47,784 nucleotides of DNA from Bacillota bacterium (GTDB lineage: Bacteria; Bacillota; Limnochordia; JAAZLZ01): positions 1 to 47,784 of the forward strand of contig JAAYLV010000072.1 in the NCBI GenBank assembly GCA_012521755.1, given 5' to 3'. The position numbers and the translations under genes were made by a program. The stretch's first letter is position 1. Each line of letters begins with the position of its first letter. The notes under the pieces were generated by a model that had not been told where the DNA came from, did not search any database, and saw nothing but the letters and a program-made list of their open reading frames with translations. Shown piece after piece: positions 19,428 to 29,037 of the stretch.

Positions 19428-20861
19428 TTGAAGCCCTATTCCAGCTTGCATTTCATCGGCATCGGCGGGGCGGGGATGAGCGGTCTTGCCCGTCTTTTTT
19501 TGAGCAGGGGCGCTTGTGTAACTGGATCCGATGTGGTGGAATCGGACCGCATTGTCGACTTGAGGCGACGGGGAGCGGCCATCAATATCGGCCATTCACC
19601 GGAAAACGTCGGGTCCCCCGATGTGGTGGTAGTCTCCTCAGCCATTGCCCAGGGGAATCCAGAGTTGCAGGCGGCCCACCACCGCTCGATACCAGTCCTT
19701 ACCCGGGCGGAATTGCTGGGCCAATTGATGTCCGATTACTATGGCATTGCCGTCGCCGGCACCCATGGCAAGACGACGACCACCTCCATGGTGGGATTGA
19801 TGCTCGCCGACTGCGGGGCCGATCCAACGGTGATCATTGGCGGCGAAGTCTTGGACATCGGCTCCAATGTGCGTCTGGGGGAGGGCAGATACTTCGTTGC
19901 CGAGGCCGATGAAAGTGATGGCTCCTTCCTCAAGCTAAAGCCCCAAATGGGTGTCATTACCAATATCGAGGCGGATCATCTGGAAAACTACGGGTCCCTC
20001 GAGGCCATCGTTGACGCTTTCGATCGCTTTCTCCAAGGACTCTCTTTCGCCGTCTTGGGGATCGATGACCCGCGGGTAGCGAGCCTGGCAACCAGGGCTA
20101 AACCGCCTGTTATGACCTATGGTCTGGGGGCGGGGGATATTCGGGCAACTGACGTCGATCTTCGCCCCCAAGGGGCGGCCTGCACCGTCCACTGCCGGGA
20201 TGATCTCCTTGGGCGGCTCGAGCTGAAGATTCCCGGCCTACATAACATCAAGAATGCTTTGGCTGCGGTAGCGGTGGGCATTTCCCTGGGCTACCCTTTT
20301 GCCGCCATCAAGGATTCCCTCGCTAGGTTTTCGGGGGCTTGTCGCCGGTTTGAAGTTCTCGGGGATGTGGGCGGCATCCTGGTTGTGGATGATTATGCCC
20401 ACCATCCAACGGAGATTAAGGCCGCCTTGGCGGCGGCGCAGACTTTAGGGAGGCGGGTTGTGGCCGTCTTCCAGCCCCATCGCTACACCCGCACCTACTA
20501 TCTCGAGGAGGCATTGGCGCGGTCCTTCGACGATGCGGATGAGGTGATACTTACTGAGATCTATCCCGCCGGGGAGCAGGCTATCCCGGGGGTGTCGGGG
20601 GAGAGGCTGGCCCGCTTGGTTGAAAGGCGCCTTGGCCGGAGAGTACATTTTGTTCCCAAGCTGAGTGAAGTCCCGCCTCTCCTGGAAAAGCTCTGCGGGT
20701 CTGGGGACTTGGTCTTGACTATGGGAGCGGGGGATGTTCACCGGGTTGCCCGTGCCTATTTGGAAGGATTGCGGGCTACTGTAGTATCCATCGGAGGTGT
20801 GTGCCTTGGAAAGACTGGTCATCCGGGGAGGCGTTCCCCTCAAGGGCAGAATCCACGTTAG
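19428..20861 (+). CDS. murC: UDP-N-acetylmuramate-L-alanine ligase MurC (copy 1, dcw cluster)
   Basis: HFIGIGGAGMSGLARL...GTHGKTTTTSM...EADESDGSF...DDYAHHPTEIKA. Confidence 0.95.
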   Translation: MKPYSSLHFIGIGGAGMSGLARLFLSRGACVTGSDVVESDRIVDLRRRGAAINIGHSPENVGSPDVVVVSSAIAQGNPELQAAHHRSIPVLTRAELLGQLMSDYYGIAVAGTHGKTTTTSMVGLMLADCGADPTVIIGGEVLDIGSNVRLGEGRYFVAEADESDGSFLKLKPQMGVITNIEADHLENYGSLEAIVDAFDRFLQGLSFAVLGIDDPRVASLATRAKPPVMTYGLGAGDIRATDVDLRPQGAACTVHCRDDLLGRLELKIPGLHNIKNALAAVAVGISLGYPFAAIKDSLARFSGACRRFEVLGDVGGILVVDDYAHHPTEIKAALAAAQTLGRRVVAVFQPHRYTRTYYLEEALARSFDDADEVILTEIYPAGEQAIPGVSGERLARLVERRLGRRVHFVPKLSEVPPLLEKLCGSGDLVLTMGAGDVHRVARAYLEGLRATVVSIGGVCLGKTGHPGRRSPQGQNPR

Positions 20862-22077
20862 CGGCGCGAAGAATGCCGTCCTTAAGCTGATGTGTGCCTC
20901 CCTGCTCAGCCATGAGCCGTGCTGTATCCGCAATGTGCCCCGGATTAAGGATGTGGCGACCATGTGTGATGTGCTTCGCAGCCTTGGGGCCCGGGTCGAT
21001 TGGCGGGGCAGCAGCCTGTGGATCGAAGTCCCTGATAAGTTGGATTATACCGCGCCCCATGAATTGATCAAAAGCATGCGGGCGTCAATCCAGGTAATGG
21101 GGCCCTTGTTGGTGAGGCTGGGCAAGGTGCGGGTGTCCCTGCCTGGAGGCTGTGCTATTGGCGATCGGCCCATCGACATGCACTTACGGGGGCTGCGGGC
21201 CCTGGGCGCCCGGGTGTGGGAGGATCAAGGATACATCTACGCCCAAGGGGAGCGTCTGCGGGGAGCGGAGATCCACCTTGACTATCCAAGTGTGGGAGCG
21301 ACGGAGAACTTGATGATGGCCGCCGCTCTCGCCAAGGGCAAGACGACTATCCAGAATGCGGCCATGGAACCGGAAATCATCGAATCCCAGGAGTTCCTCA
21401 ACAAGATGGGAGCCCGGATCCGGGGCGCGGGCACCAACAAGATTGAAATCGAGGGTGTGGAAGAGCTGGGGGGAGCCGATTACCAGGTCATCCCCGATCG
21501 GGTGGAAGCTGGCAGCTACATGCTAGCGGCGGCTATGACGGGAGGCGACTTGACCATTGAAGGCGCTGTGGCGGACCACTTGGGTGCGGTGATCCATAAG
21601 CTCCTGGAGGCGGGGGTGGAGCTAGAGTGCCTCGACCGGGAGACCATCCGGGTGCGGGGAACCGGCCTCATTCGCCCTTTCCATTTGCGCACGAGACCTT
21701 ATCCCGGCTTCCCTACCGATCTGCAGCCCCAGTTTGTCGCCTTAGCCACCATCGCCCGGGGGATAAGCATCATCACCGAGGAGATTTACAATAATCGACT
21801 CAAGCATGTGGCCGAACTGCGCCGCATGGGAGCGGACATTGTCGTCGAGGGTCAAACGGCCATCATCCGGGGTGTGGGCCGCCTCTCCGGGGCGGTGGTG
21901 TCGGTGCCGGATCTGCGGGCGGGGGCGGCATTGGTCCTGGCGGGACTGGCAGCCGATGGGGAGACGGTGGTGGAGGATGTGGGCCATATTGACCGGGGTT
22001 ACGAGGGGATCGAAGGGAAACTGGCGGCGGTGGGCGCTCAAATCCGTCGGGAAGGGATCGAGGAAAGGGCTTGTTAA
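20806..22077 (+). CDS. murA: UDP-N-acetylglucosamine 1-carboxyvinyltransferase MurA
   Basis: [26 protein letters not shown]...[21 protein letters not shown] 7 nt before TTG 20806 (GTG 20797 also possible). Confidence 0.93.
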   Translation: MERLVIRGGVPLKGRIHVSGAKNAVLKLMCASLLSHEPCCIRNVPRIKDVATMCDVLRSLGARVDWRGSSLWIEVPDKLDYTAPHELIKSMRASIQVMGPLLVRLGKVRVSLPGGCAIGDRPIDMHLRGLRALGARVWEDQGYIYAQGERLRGAEIHLDYPSVGATENLMMAAALAKGKTTIQNAAMEPEIIESQEFLNKMGARIRGAGTNKIEIEGVEELGGADYQVIPDRVEAGSYMLAAAMTGGDLTIEGAVADHLGAVIHKLLEAGVELECLDRETIRVRGTGLIRPFHLRTRPYPGFPTDLQPQFVALATIARGISIITEEIYNNRLKHVAELRRMGADIVVEGQTAIIRGVGRLSGAVVSVPDLRAGAALVLAGLAADGETVVEDVGHIDRGYEGIEGKLAAVGAQIRREGIEERAC

Positions 22078-22154
22078 TTCTTTCATGAGGTGCCTGGTTA
22101 TGATATAATCAGCGTAAGCATGGGTATCCCGCCCGTTGACTAGGGGTTGAAGCT

Positions 22155-22862
22155 ATGCGCAGCGAAAACGACGATTCGCGAGGGTTTGCCCTGTCGGTAA
22201 TAGGATTCTTGTTCGTAGTCGCGTTCGTTGCCTTCTTGTATTCGCCCTATTTCAACATCACCCAAGTCGAGATCCTTGGGGCCGAGGCGGTCGCGGAAGA
22301 AGAGGTTTTGTTGGCCATGGGCCTTGTGGGGCCGAAGAACATCTTTCGCTTCGATGCGGCCCGGGCCCAAGCGAGGTTGGAGGAAATACCGCGGGTGCGG
22401 TCCGTGGAAATTGCCCGCCGCCTCCCCGGCTCGGTTATCGTTGCCCTCGAAGAGCGGGAGCCAGTTGCGATCATCCCCTATACAGAAGCTTTTTACGTTA
22501 TTGACGGCTCAGGCGTCGTATTGGGTCCAGCAGAATTGTTGGACTTGCCTGTGTTAAACGGTCAGATCCCCGTGGGACTCGTTCTGGGCGAGGTCGTCGC
22601 CTCTCGCTCTTTGCAGACGGGGGCCCGGGTGGCCGCCCTTTGTACTCCCGCCCTGCGGGATGAGATTTCGGAGATCAACGTCTTAGACTTGGAGGATATC
22701 CAGCTGGTTACTCGACGTGGAGTGCGAGTTCGTCTTGGACCAGGGGTGGACTTGCCCTTGAAGATTGAAGTCCTCGAATCCTTGTTCCACCGCTTGCCGT
22801 CGGGCCCGGCCTCCCTTGATCTAAGACTCCCCCATACGCCTGTACTGGAGAAAAGGCCGTAG
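22155..22862 (+). CDS. ftsQ: Cell division protein FtsQ/DivIB (POTRA domain)
   Basis: N-terminal TM, FNITQVEILGAEAVAEEEVLLAMGL POTRA-like, position before ftsZ. Confidence 0.85.
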   Translation: MRSENDDSRGFALSVIGFLFVVAFVAFLYSPYFNITQVEILGAEAVAEEEVLLAMGLVGPKNIFRFDAARAQARLEEIPRVRSVEIARRLPGSVIVALEEREPVAIIPYTEAFYVIDGSGVVLGPAELLDLPVLNGQIPVGLVLGEVVASRSLQTGARVAALCTPALRDEISEINVLDLEDIQLVTRRGVRVRLGPGVDLPLKIEVLESLFHRLPSGPASLDLRLPHTPVLEKRP

Positions 22863-23021
22863 AGGGCGCCTTGGCGCTCGGTGATGCCTTGCGGAGGAGG
22901 TGGCAAGGGTTCTGGCATGGGCCAGGGGATGGGCCTTTTCGCAAGTGGGTAGTTGTATCCAAGCCGCGAGTTTGTCGAGGGCAAGCAGCAAAGAGTGTCC
23001 TGAAGAAGGAGGACGTTTCCT

Positions 23022-24062
23022 ATGTTTGAGTTCGACTCGGAAAACGGGCATTTTGCGAACATCAAAGTGGTTGGCGTAGGGGGTGGAGGCAGCAACGCGG
23101 TGAACAGGATGATCGATGCTCAACTGCGGGGCGTTGAGTTCATCGCCATGAACACCGATGCTCAAGCTTTGCTGCTGTCCAATGCCTCGCGCCGCATCCG
23201 GCTGGGCGAGAAGCTGACTAAAGGCCTCGGGGCAGGATCTAACCCCGAAATTGGTATGAAGGCGGCCGAAGAGAGCAAGGAAGATATCAGGGAGGCCCTC
23301 GAGGGGGCAGACATGGTTTTCATCACCGCCGGCATGGGAGGCGGTACGGGGACTGGGGGCACGCCTGTTGTGGCCCAAGTCGCCAAGGAACTGTCCTGCC
23401 TCACGGTAGGGGTGGTCACCAAGCCCTTCAGCTTTGAAGGCCGACGGCGACAGCAGCAGGCTGAACAAGGGATCGAGAACCTACGGGATAAGGTGGATAC
23501 CCTCATCATCATCCCCAACGATCGCCTCCTGCAGGTGGTGGACAAGCGCACCTCCATCCTGGAGGCTTTTGCCATCGCCGACGATGTACTGCGGCAGGGC
23601 GTACAAGGCATCTCCGATTTGATCACCGTTCCTGGACTGATTAATCTTGATTTTGCCGATGTACGGACCATCATGACCGATGCCGGTTCAGCGTTGATGG
23701 GAATTGGACGGGCCTCCGGGGAAGAACGGGCCGTCAAAGCTGCCCGGGCTGCGATCTCCAGCCCCTTGCTGGAGGCGAGCATCGAAGGGGCCAAGGGCAT
23801 TCTCCTGAACATTACGGGAAGCTCCTCGCTGGGGCTCTATGAGGTAAATGAAGCGGCCGAGATCATCGGTGAAGCCGCCGATTCGGAGGCTAACATCATC
23901 TTCGGTGCGATCATCGATGAAACACTGGGTGATGAGGTGCGGGTCACGGTCATTGCCACCGGCTTCGACTCTCCCAAAAAGGGTCTCGGACTTGAATCCC
24001 TGGAGATCAAGCCCTTTGTCAGTGATGAGCTAGATATACCGGCCTTTCTGCGCCGGCGCTGA
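23022..24062 (+). CDS. ftsZ: Cell division protein FtsZ
   Basis: [16 protein letters not shown]...[17 protein letters not shown]-terminal tail DIPAFLRR. Confidence 0.98.
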   Translation: MFEFDSENGHFANIKVVGVGGGGSNAVNRMIDAQLRGVEFIAMNTDAQALLLSNASRRIRLGEKLTKGLGAGSNPEIGMKAAEESKEDIREALEGADMVFITAGMGGGTGTGGTPVVAQVAKELSCLTVGVVTKPFSFEGRRRQQQAEQGIENLRDKVDTLIIIPNDRLLQVVDKRTSILEAFAIADDVLRQGVQGISDLITVPGLINLDFADVRTIMTDAGSALMGIGRASGEERAVKAARAAISSPLLEASIEGAKGILLNITGSSSLGLYEVNEAAEIIGEAADSEANIIFGAIIDETLGDEVRVTVIATGFDSPKKGLGLESLEIKPFVSDELDIPAFLRRR

Positions 24063-24800
24063 TCATTCCAGCTGCTTAATCTCCTTGCGGAGCTTCTTCA
24101 GGATTTTCTTCTCCAGGCGGGAGATGTATGACTGCGATATTCCCAGAAGGTCGGCTACCTCCTTCTGGGTTTTTTCTTTGACAAACCGCTCCTGAATGAT
24201 CTTCTTCTCCCTGTCGGTCAACCGCTCGATGGCCCGCTCGAGGATGGCCCGGTCCGTTTGCTCCTCGATGTATTTGAGCACATCGCTTTCGGTCCCCAAT
24301 ACATCGGACAAGAGAAGTTCGTTGCCGTCCCAATCGGTATTCAACGGTTCATCGAAAGATATCTCCGCCCTCGTCTTGCTGCTTCGCCGCAGATACATGA
24401 GGATTTCATTTTCAATGCAGCGGGAGGCGTAGGTGGCCAGTTTGATCTTCTTGCCCGGATCGAAGGTGTTGACCGCTTTGATGAGGCCGATAGTCCCGAT
24501 GGAGACTAAGTCCTCGATGGAAACCCCTGTGTTATCGAACTTGCGGGCGATGTAGACTACCAAGCGCAGATTCCTCTCGATCAGGGTCCCCTTGACGCTC
24601 CGATCTCCCGCCTCAAGGCGGCCAATCAAGGCGGCTTCCTCTTCCGGGGACAGCGGGGGAGGAAGTACTTCGCTGGAACCTACGTAGTAGATCCCCCGGG
24701 ACATAATGCCGATGCGTTGGAGCAGGCGAATTACAAAAAGCTGGACCGATAGTCCAAGTCGTGCTTTGAAGGGTATCATCCACCGTCCTCCTCCTGTCAT
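24063..24800 (-). CDS. sigE: Sporulation sigma factor SigE (pro-form)
   Basis: N-terminal pro-region then [82 protein letters not shown]. Confidence 0.95.
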   Translation of the reverse strand: MTGGGRWMIPFKARLGLSVQLFVIRLLQRIGIMSRGIYYVGSSEVLPPPLSPEEEAALIGRLEAGDRSVKGTLIERNLRLVVYIARKFDNTGVSIEDLVSIGTIGLIKAVNTFDPGKKIKLATYASRCIENEILMYLRRSSKTRAEISFDEPLNTDWDGNELLLSDVLGTESDVLKYIEEQTDRAILERAIERLTDREKKIIQERFVKEKTQKEVADLLGISQSYISRLEKKILKKLRKEIKQLE

Positions 24801-25768
24801 ATTTGCGGGCTATGACACTTGGCCGATCCCCAGCTGGCCCCTTGTTTGAGGAGGGCCCTGTGGATCACTTCCGGGTGAATCAATGCCCGGTAGGAGCCTT
24901 CCGGACATAGTCGGTTGTGGTAAAGACCGATGATTACCCCTTGGCCTAAAGGGATGCAGCTTTGGCCTACCATCACCCCCGCCTCATCGCAGCGAAGTCC
25001 GATCAACATCCCCTCCCTTTTCCCGATGGACGCGTAGGGGATGACCCGCAGGCGCGTCGACCAGGGGTGGGGGATCTGATCGATGCTGTCCAACTCTCCC
25101 CCCTCGAGGCGTCTTGCCGCTTCAAACACTGCCTGGGGGAGGAAAGAGGTCAAAGCCGACTCCTCAACGATAATCACGGGGGCCCGGGAGATGGGATCCC
25201 GCAAGTGATTGCCTGAATCCACCAGGGCAGTAATGGATAGTTCCGTGTCATTGAAGCGAATGGACAGGGGAATCTGGTAAAAATGATACCAGATTTGTTT
25301 TTGGATGAGACCCCAGCCGAGTTCGGCGATGATGAGGAGGACTCCCACGGACGTGATCGCGCCAAGGAAAACGTTAGGCTTGTGGGGCGAGCCGAACAGG
25401 TTGGCAATCAAGGTGCCTGCCCCCCCAGCGGTGCAAAAAATGAAATAGAAGTAGGCGGCGACGGTCAAAAGGCGCGTTGGTGGCAGGGGATAGAAGGCTG
25501 CGCCGAGCATCAACAAAGAGGCCAGGAACATGGTCAGTGGAGAACGCCAAAGGCCGTATAGGGGCAAGATGCGATAAAAGGCCAGCCGCTCCACGAGGAA
25601 GTACAAGGCGCCGATGCCGGCACCCCAAAAAAGCCGCTTGCGGTGGACGGGTATTTTCATCACTTCCCTGGTAGCCCAGAGAAGGAGCAGATCAAAGAAC
25701 CAATTGGCCATCGCCATGGCGAGCAATTGGTCAAGGTAGATTATGTAGGCCATGCGCATCCCCCCCAA
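24797..25768 (-). CDS. spoIIGA: Sigma-E processing aspartic peptidase SpoIIGA
   Basis: Polytopic N-terminus, [21 protein letters not shown] catalytic region, adjacent to sigE with ATGA overlap (start may be MAYIIYLDQ at 25753). Confidence 0.92.
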   Translation of the reverse strand: MGGMRMAYIIYLDQLLAMAMANWFFDLLLLWATREVMKIPVHRKRLFWGAGIGALYFLVERLAFYRILPLYGLWRSPLTMFLASLLMLGAAFYPLPPTRLLTVAAYFYFIFCTAGGAGTLIANLFGSPHKPNVFLGAITSVGVLLIIAELGWGLIQKQIWYHFYQIPLSIRFNDTELSITALVDSGNHLRDPISRAPVIIVEESALTSFLPQAVFEAARRLEGGELDSIDQIPHPWSTRLRVIPYASIGKREGMLIGLRCDEAGVMVGQSCIPLGQGVIIGLYHNRLCPEGSYRALIHPEVIHRALLKQGASWGSAKCHSPQI

Positions 25769-25828
25769 CTACCCTTCGAACTATTAATTAAGAAAGCTCT
25801 AGTCAATTTCCTCCTATGATTGGGAGCA

Positions 25829-25858
25829 GTATAACCTATCAATTTCGGGGCAATAATG
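25829..25858 (+). promoter_or_regulatory. Candidate forespore sigma (SigF/SigG-type) promoter for sigG-spoIIR
   Basis: GTATA-N15-GGCAATAATG, 36 bp upstream of the sigG start codon. Confidence 0.5.
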
Positions 25859-25894
25859 AGAACGTAAACGACGGGTATTGGGGGGAGCGAGGGT

Positions 25895-26668
25895 ATGAAC
25901 AAGGTAGAAATTTGCGGGGTAAACACCTCCAAACTTCCTGTCCTGGGCAACGCTAAGATGCAGGAACTGCTGGCGAAGGTGCGGGAGGGGGACCTTAAGG
26001 CCCGCGAGGAGTTGGTCCAGGGCAATCTGCGCCTTGTTCTCAGTGTGATTCAGCGCTTCAACAATCGCGGCGAGTGTGTTGACGACCTGTTCCAGGTCGG
26101 CTGTATCGGCCTGATGAAAGCCATCGACAACTTTGACCTCAGTCAAAACGTGAAGTTCTCGACCTACGCGGTACCAATGATAATTGGGGAGATCCGCCGC
26201 TACTTGCGGGACAACAACCCCATCAGGGTGAGTCGCTCCTTGCGGGATATCGCCTACAAAGCCCTTCAGGTGCGGGACAGCCTCGTCAACAAGTATGCCA
26301 AAGAGCCCACCATCAGCGAGATTGCCGCCGAGCTGAAGCTGCCCCGGGAAGAAGTAGTCTTCGCCCTCGATGCCATTCAGGACCCGGTCTCCTTGTTCGA
26401 ACCAATTTATCACGATGGGGGCGATCCCATCTTCGTGATGGATCAGATTAGCGACGATAAGAATCAAGATGGCAGCTGGATCGAAGGGATTTCCATCAAG
26501 GAGGGCTTGGGGCGTCTTAACGAGCGGGAGAAGATGATTTTGACGAAACGGTTCTTCGAGGGTCGCACCCAAATGGAGGTGGCCGAGGAGATCGGCATCT
26601 CCCAGGCCCAGGTCTCGCGCCTGGAAAAAGCGGCTCTCAGGCACCTGCGCAAACAGATGAGCGGCTAG
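25895..26668 (+). CDS. sigG: Forespore sigma factor SigG
   Basis: NKVEICGVNTSKLPVL...GCIGLMKAIDNFDLSQNVKFSTYAVPMIIGEIRRYLRDNNPIRVSRS. Confidence 0.97.
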   Translation: MNKVEICGVNTSKLPVLGNAKMQELLAKVREGDLKAREELVQGNLRLVLSVIQRFNNRGECVDDLFQVGCIGLMKAIDNFDLSQNVKFSTYAVPMIIGEIRRYLRDNNPIRVSRSLRDIAYKALQVRDSLVNKYAKEPTISEIAAELKLPREEVVFALDAIQDPVSLFEPIYHDGGDPIFVMDQISDDKNQDGSWIEGISIKEGLGRLNEREKMILTKRFFEGRTQMEVAEEIGISQAQVSRLEKAALRHLRKQMSG

Positions 26669-26680
26669 GAGGGAATAGAT

Positions 26681-27364
26681 GTGGGACGAGATGCTTTTCG
26701 CACGCGTCTTCTAGTCAGTGCAGCTATCATCGGGATGATGTTTACTGGATTTGCGGGCCTATGGGGCTATCTTTACTTCGGCGGTGCATCTCCCCGGGCC
26801 TATTCACCAGAGAATCTACTCCGCCTGCATGTCCTCGCGAATAGCAACTCCCCCGAAGACCAGCGGGTTAAACTTGAGGTGCGGGATGCTGTCCTGAGGG
26901 AAACAGGGCGGTTGTTCAATGGTGTTGCCACCGTCGAGGAAGCCAAGGCTATCTTGGAAGAAAACCTCGACCATCTAGAAAAGACCGCGCGTTTGACTTT
27001 GGCCAAAGCAGGCCACGGCCATCAGACGGTGACTGCCGAGCTTGGGACCTTCACCTTTCCACCCCGCAGATATGGTCGACTGTCTTTGGCGGCCGGCGAG
27101 TACCAGTCCTTGCAGGTGATTATTGGCCAGGGACAGGGCCAGAATTGGTGGTGCGTTCTCTTTCCTCCCCTCTGCTTGTTGGACGAAGGGGTAGAGGTCG
27201 AGCTGCAGCCCCAAGGCGAACAAGTCACCCACGAGTGGCGTTGGAAAACCTGGGAGCAAGTAGGCCCCATCTTAGCTCCTTGGGGGCAAAAGCTCCTTGC
27301 GGTCAGCCGCCAAGGTCTGTCAAGCCTGCTCCTCGGAATCTCCCCCCGGTTCAGCCGGCGCTAG
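26681..27364 (+). CDS. spoIIR: Stage II sporulation protein R (SpoIIR)
   Basis: LLRLHVLANSNSPEDQRVKLEVRDAVL...WWCVLFPPLCLL. Confidence 0.93.
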   Translation: MGRDAFRTRLLVSAAIIGMMFTGFAGLWGYLYFGGASPRAYSPENLLRLHVLANSNSPEDQRVKLEVRDAVLRETGRLFNGVATVEEAKAILEENLDHLEKTARLTLAKAGHGHQTVTAELGTFTFPPRRYGRLSLAAGEYQSLQVIIGQGQGQNWWCVLFPPLCLLDEGVEVELQPQGEQVTHEWRWKTWEQVGPILAPWGQKLLAVSRQGLSSLLLGISPRFSRR

Positions 27365-27390
27365 GCCTTCCTCGTTAGGTGACGGAACGT

Positions 27391-27440
27391 ACCAGCACCC
27401 TCCCACATAAATATGAATGAGGGGGTGGGGGGATGCTGGT
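27391..27440 (+). promoter_or_regulatory. Hairpin sequestering SD and start codon of ylmC
   Basis: ACCAGCACCCTCCCAC (27391-27406) pairs with GTGGGGGGATGCTGGT (27425-27440): 14 Watson-Crick pairs, 1 G-U, 1 mismatch, 18-nt loop. Confidence 0.7.
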
Positions 27441-27681
27441 TAAGGCTTCTGAGTTGCGCCTCCTGGATGTGATCAATATCAGCGATGGCAGACGCCTAGG
27501 AAATGTCATCGACATGGAGATCGACCTGGACACAGGAGAAATCAGAGCCATCATTCTCCCTGGCCCGGGACGGTTCCTCTGGTTCTTCAATCGGGGAAGC
27601 GATCTGGCCATTCCCTGGTCGGCCATCGTGAAGATCGGTGTTGACGTGATATTGGTGAATACGAAAGATAATCTCGGATAG
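27433..27681 (+). CDS. ylmC: YlmC/YmxH family PRC-barrel sporulation protein
   Basis: KASELRLLDVINISDGRRLGNVIDMEIDLDTGEIRAIILPGP. Confidence 0.85.
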   Translation: MLVKASELRLLDVINISDGRRLGNVIDMEIDLDTGEIRAIILPGPGRFLWFFNRGSDLAIPWSAIVKIGVDVILVNTKDNLG

Positions 27682-27753
27682 GCCCCTCTGGGTGGACGAT
27701 CCCTGGCTTTTTCTATATAATTAAGGTAAAACATTCCCGCGAAGGAGCAACAA

Positions 27754-28212
27754 ATGCGCTGTCCATTTTGCCAGGCCTTAGGCAGCAGGGTAATCGATTC
27801 CCGTTCAACGGAGGACGCCAAGTGCATCCGCCGGCGCCGGGAGTGCAGTGCCTGCGGTGCCCGCTTCACCACCTATGAACGCTGGGAAGAGACGCCCTTG
27901 ATGGTCGTCAAGCGGGATGGCCGCCGGGAGAGTTTTTCCCGTTCCAAGATTCTAGCTGGAGTCTTGAAGGCCCTGGAGAAGCGGCCGGTGCCCTTGGAAG
28001 AGGTAGAGAAGATGGTCGATGAAGTGGAACGGGAGCTGCGCAGTAGGCCGGAGCGGGAGGTCACTAGCGTCGCTATCGGCGAGATGGTGATGGAGCGGCT
28101 CCGGGAGATGGATGAGGTGGCTTACGTGCGCTTTGCCTCCGTCTATCGGCAGTTCAAAGACATCAACCGCTTCATCGAGGAACTCGAGAAACTCCTTCCC
28201 CCGAGGGGATAG
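27754..28212 (+). CDS. nrdR: Transcriptional repressor NrdR
   Basis: MRCPFC...SRVIDSR...[19 protein letters not shown] and ATP-cone. Confidence 0.97.
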   Translation: MRCPFCQALGSRVIDSRSTEDAKCIRRRRECSACGARFTTYERWEETPLMVVKRDGRRESFSRSKILAGVLKALEKRPVPLEEVEKMVDEVERELRSRPEREVTSVAIGEMVMERLREMDEVAYVRFASVYRQFKDINRFIEELEKLLPPRG

Positions 28213-28216
28213 GTTA

Positions 28217-28984
28217 ATGTATAAAGTGAAGCAGATAAAGGGTTTGACCTATCTTGCTCCCCCCGGCTGGCGGGGAGTCCTTTGTGCCTTTACCACCCGG
28301 CTAGGGGGTGTGAGCCAAGGCCCCTTCGCGACCCTTAATCTGGGCCGAAGCTGCGGGGATGACGGGGCAGCAGTAGACGAAAACTGGCGGCTGGTCCTGG
28401 GGGGTCTAGGATTAGAAGGGCTGCCCCGGGCTGCGGCCTGGCAAGTTCATGGGACAAAAGTGGCGAGGATCGAGGACATACCAGGGGATTACCATCTTTA
28501 TCGGGATACAGACGCCCTGATCACCGACAGAAGGGGAATAGTCCTTAGCACCCTGTATGCCGATTGTGTGCCCCTGGTTTTTTATGATCCCCGGAATAAA
28601 GCTATCGGCATGGCCCATGCCGGTTGGCGGGGAACCAGGGCCCATATCGGTCCGGTCACCCTGGCGGCGATGGAGCAGGCATTTGGCACAAGGCCTGAGG
28701 ATTGTCTGGTGGGCATTGGCCCTTCCATCGGTCCTTGCTGCTATTCCGTTGGGCCCGAGGTCGGGGATGAGTTTGCGCCATTGGGCGCAGTTCAGTCCCG
28801 GGAGGGGAAGCTCTTCGTGGACTTGCCCCGGGCCAATCAACTCCTTCTGCTCCAGGAAGGGGTTCGTCCCGAGAACATCCAACTGGCCGGAATATGCACC
28901 TCTTGCCGCCAAGATCTATTCTTCTCCCACCGGGGATCTGGCGGGATCACCGGCCGGATGGCTTCGATTATGGTCCTCCTTTGA
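28217..28984 (+). CDS. Multicopper-like purine nucleoside phosphorylase family (YlmD/PgeF, DUF152)
   Basis: FTTRLGGVSQGPFATLNLG...WQVHGTKV...ADCVPLVFYDP...AHAGWRGT...CCYSVGPEV. Confidence 0.9.
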   Translation: MYKVKQIKGLTYLAPPGWRGVLCAFTTRLGGVSQGPFATLNLGRSCGDDGAAVDENWRLVLGGLGLEGLPRAAAWQVHGTKVARIEDIPGDYHLYRDTDALITDRRGIVLSTLYADCVPLVFYDPRNKAIGMAHAGWRGTRAHIGPVTLAAMEQAFGTRPEDCLVGIGPSIGPCCYSVGPEVGDEFAPLGAVQSREGKLFVDLPRANQLLLLQEGVRPENIQLAGICTSCRQDLFFSHRGSGGITGRMASIMVLL

Positions 28985-29037
28985 GCAAAGGTTTTTGCCA
29001 TTGTGAAGGCGAATACCCTTGAGAGGAAGGTGATGGC

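Noticed and set aside
22821-23812. Long minus-strand ORFs over ftsZ
   Set aside because: Antisense to strongly conserved FtsZ; low-complexity Ser/Arg/Pro-rich translations.
25753-25830. Spo0A-controlled spoIIGA promoter
   Set aside because: A TATACT -10-like sequence exists on the minus strand, but no convincing -35 at 17 or 22 bp and no clear TGTCGAA box in a suitable position.
25814-26644. 276-aa minus-strand ORF antisense to sigG
   Set aside because: Shadow ORF of a GC-rich gene; the plus-strand frame is clearly SigG and the antisense protein has no recognisable motif.
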